The notes beneath the pieces are model-generated. The model was not told where the DNA came from, did no database searches, and was given only the letters and a program-made list of their open reading frames with translations. 64,000 nucleotides of DNA from Dickeya zeae NCPPB 2538 (lineage in GTDB: Bacteria; Pseudomonadota; Gammaproteobacteria; Enterobacterales; Enterobacteriaceae), in contig NZ_CM001977.1 in assembly GCF_000406165.1 (NCBI RefSeq), positions 1,928,024-1,992,023 on the forward strand. The letters are read 5' to 3'. This document shows positions 63,901 to 64,000 of the stretch, one piece after another. A program made the translations under genes and the position numbers. The first letter of the stretch is position 1. Every line of letters begins with the position of its first letter.

Positions 63901-63996
63901 TTACTCGGCGAACTTAAGGCCGCCGGGGTAATGCTTGATCCAGTTGGCGGCGGCGTCCGGATCAAAGGGTTCGATGCTCAGCCCTTCGAGACAGTG
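63901..63996 (-). pseudogene. Possible C-terminal remnant of a minus-strand gene
   Basis: An open frame of 31 codons ends in TAA at 63901 just before the minus-strand terminator. It reads LEGLSIEPFDPDAAANWIKH and ends GGLKFAE. An in-frame TAG at 63997-63999 blocks it, so it is either a broken gene or a very short one. The family was not recognised. Confidence 0.3.
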
Positions 63997-64000
63997 CTAC

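Overview
The window reads as chromosomal DNA of a soft-rot enterobacterium, most likely Dickeya. It carries a complete group I Hrp type III secretion (T3SS) cluster followed by harpin hrpN and by a HecB/HecA-type two-partner secretion pair. That arrangement is known from Dickeya (Erwinia chrysanthemi). ERIC repeats and an SbmA homologue agree with an enterobacterium. No rRNA, tRNA, CRISPR, insertion sequence or integrase was seen.

Layout. (1) 1-10.7 kb is metabolic: a ybjJ/ybjI-like pair (MFS transporter and HAD phosphatase); a minus-strand amino-acid ABC operon (two permeases, ATPase, class IV aminotransferase); a cystathionine beta-synthase/gamma-synthase-like pair; a convergent MmgE/PrpD gene; and a substrate-binding protein. 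(2) 11.0-18.4 kb holds two paralogous chemoreceptors, sbmA and an unrecognised lipoprotein. (3) 18.6-29.3 kb is the minus-strand hrpJ-hrcV-hrpQ-hrcN-hrpO-hrpP-hrcQ-hrcR-hrcS-hrcT-hrcU operon, driven from a hrp box before hrpJ. (4) 29.6-33.9 kb holds the regulators hrpL, hrpX, hrpY and hrpS. hrpL has a perfect sigma-54 promoter, so the circuit HrpX/HrpY -> HrpS -> sigma-54 -> HrpL -> hrp boxes can be read directly. (5) 34.1-37.1 kb holds hrpA, hrpB, hrcJ, hrpD and hrpE. (6) 37.2-46.8 kb interrupts the hrp genes between hrpE and hrpF. It carries an MltB-type lytic transglycosylase, two alpha/beta-hydrolases, and a two-gene module of P-loop ATPase plus divergent adenosine deaminase that matches the RADAR anti-phage system (rdrA-rdrB). 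(7) 46.9-50.3 kb resumes with hrpF, hrpG, hrcC, hrpT and hrpV under a separate hrp box, then hrpN under another. (8) 51.8-63.6 kb is hecB/cdiB, a 3222-residue hecA/cdiA with a VENN motif and C-terminal toxin region, and a small DUF4279-like immunity gene. The last 300 bases hold terminators and a short remnant ORF.

The most notable observation is an anti-phage defence module lodged inside a virulence secretion operon. The downstream half keeps HrpL control through its own hrp box. Other points of interest are an aminotransferase without its usual catalytic lysine, an ERIC element with an internal insert between hrpA and hrpB, a low-GC mosaic block in hecA where a receptor-binding region is expected, and an unusual repeat linker between VENN and the toxin.

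All family assignments come from reading motifs and gene order; no database search was possible.
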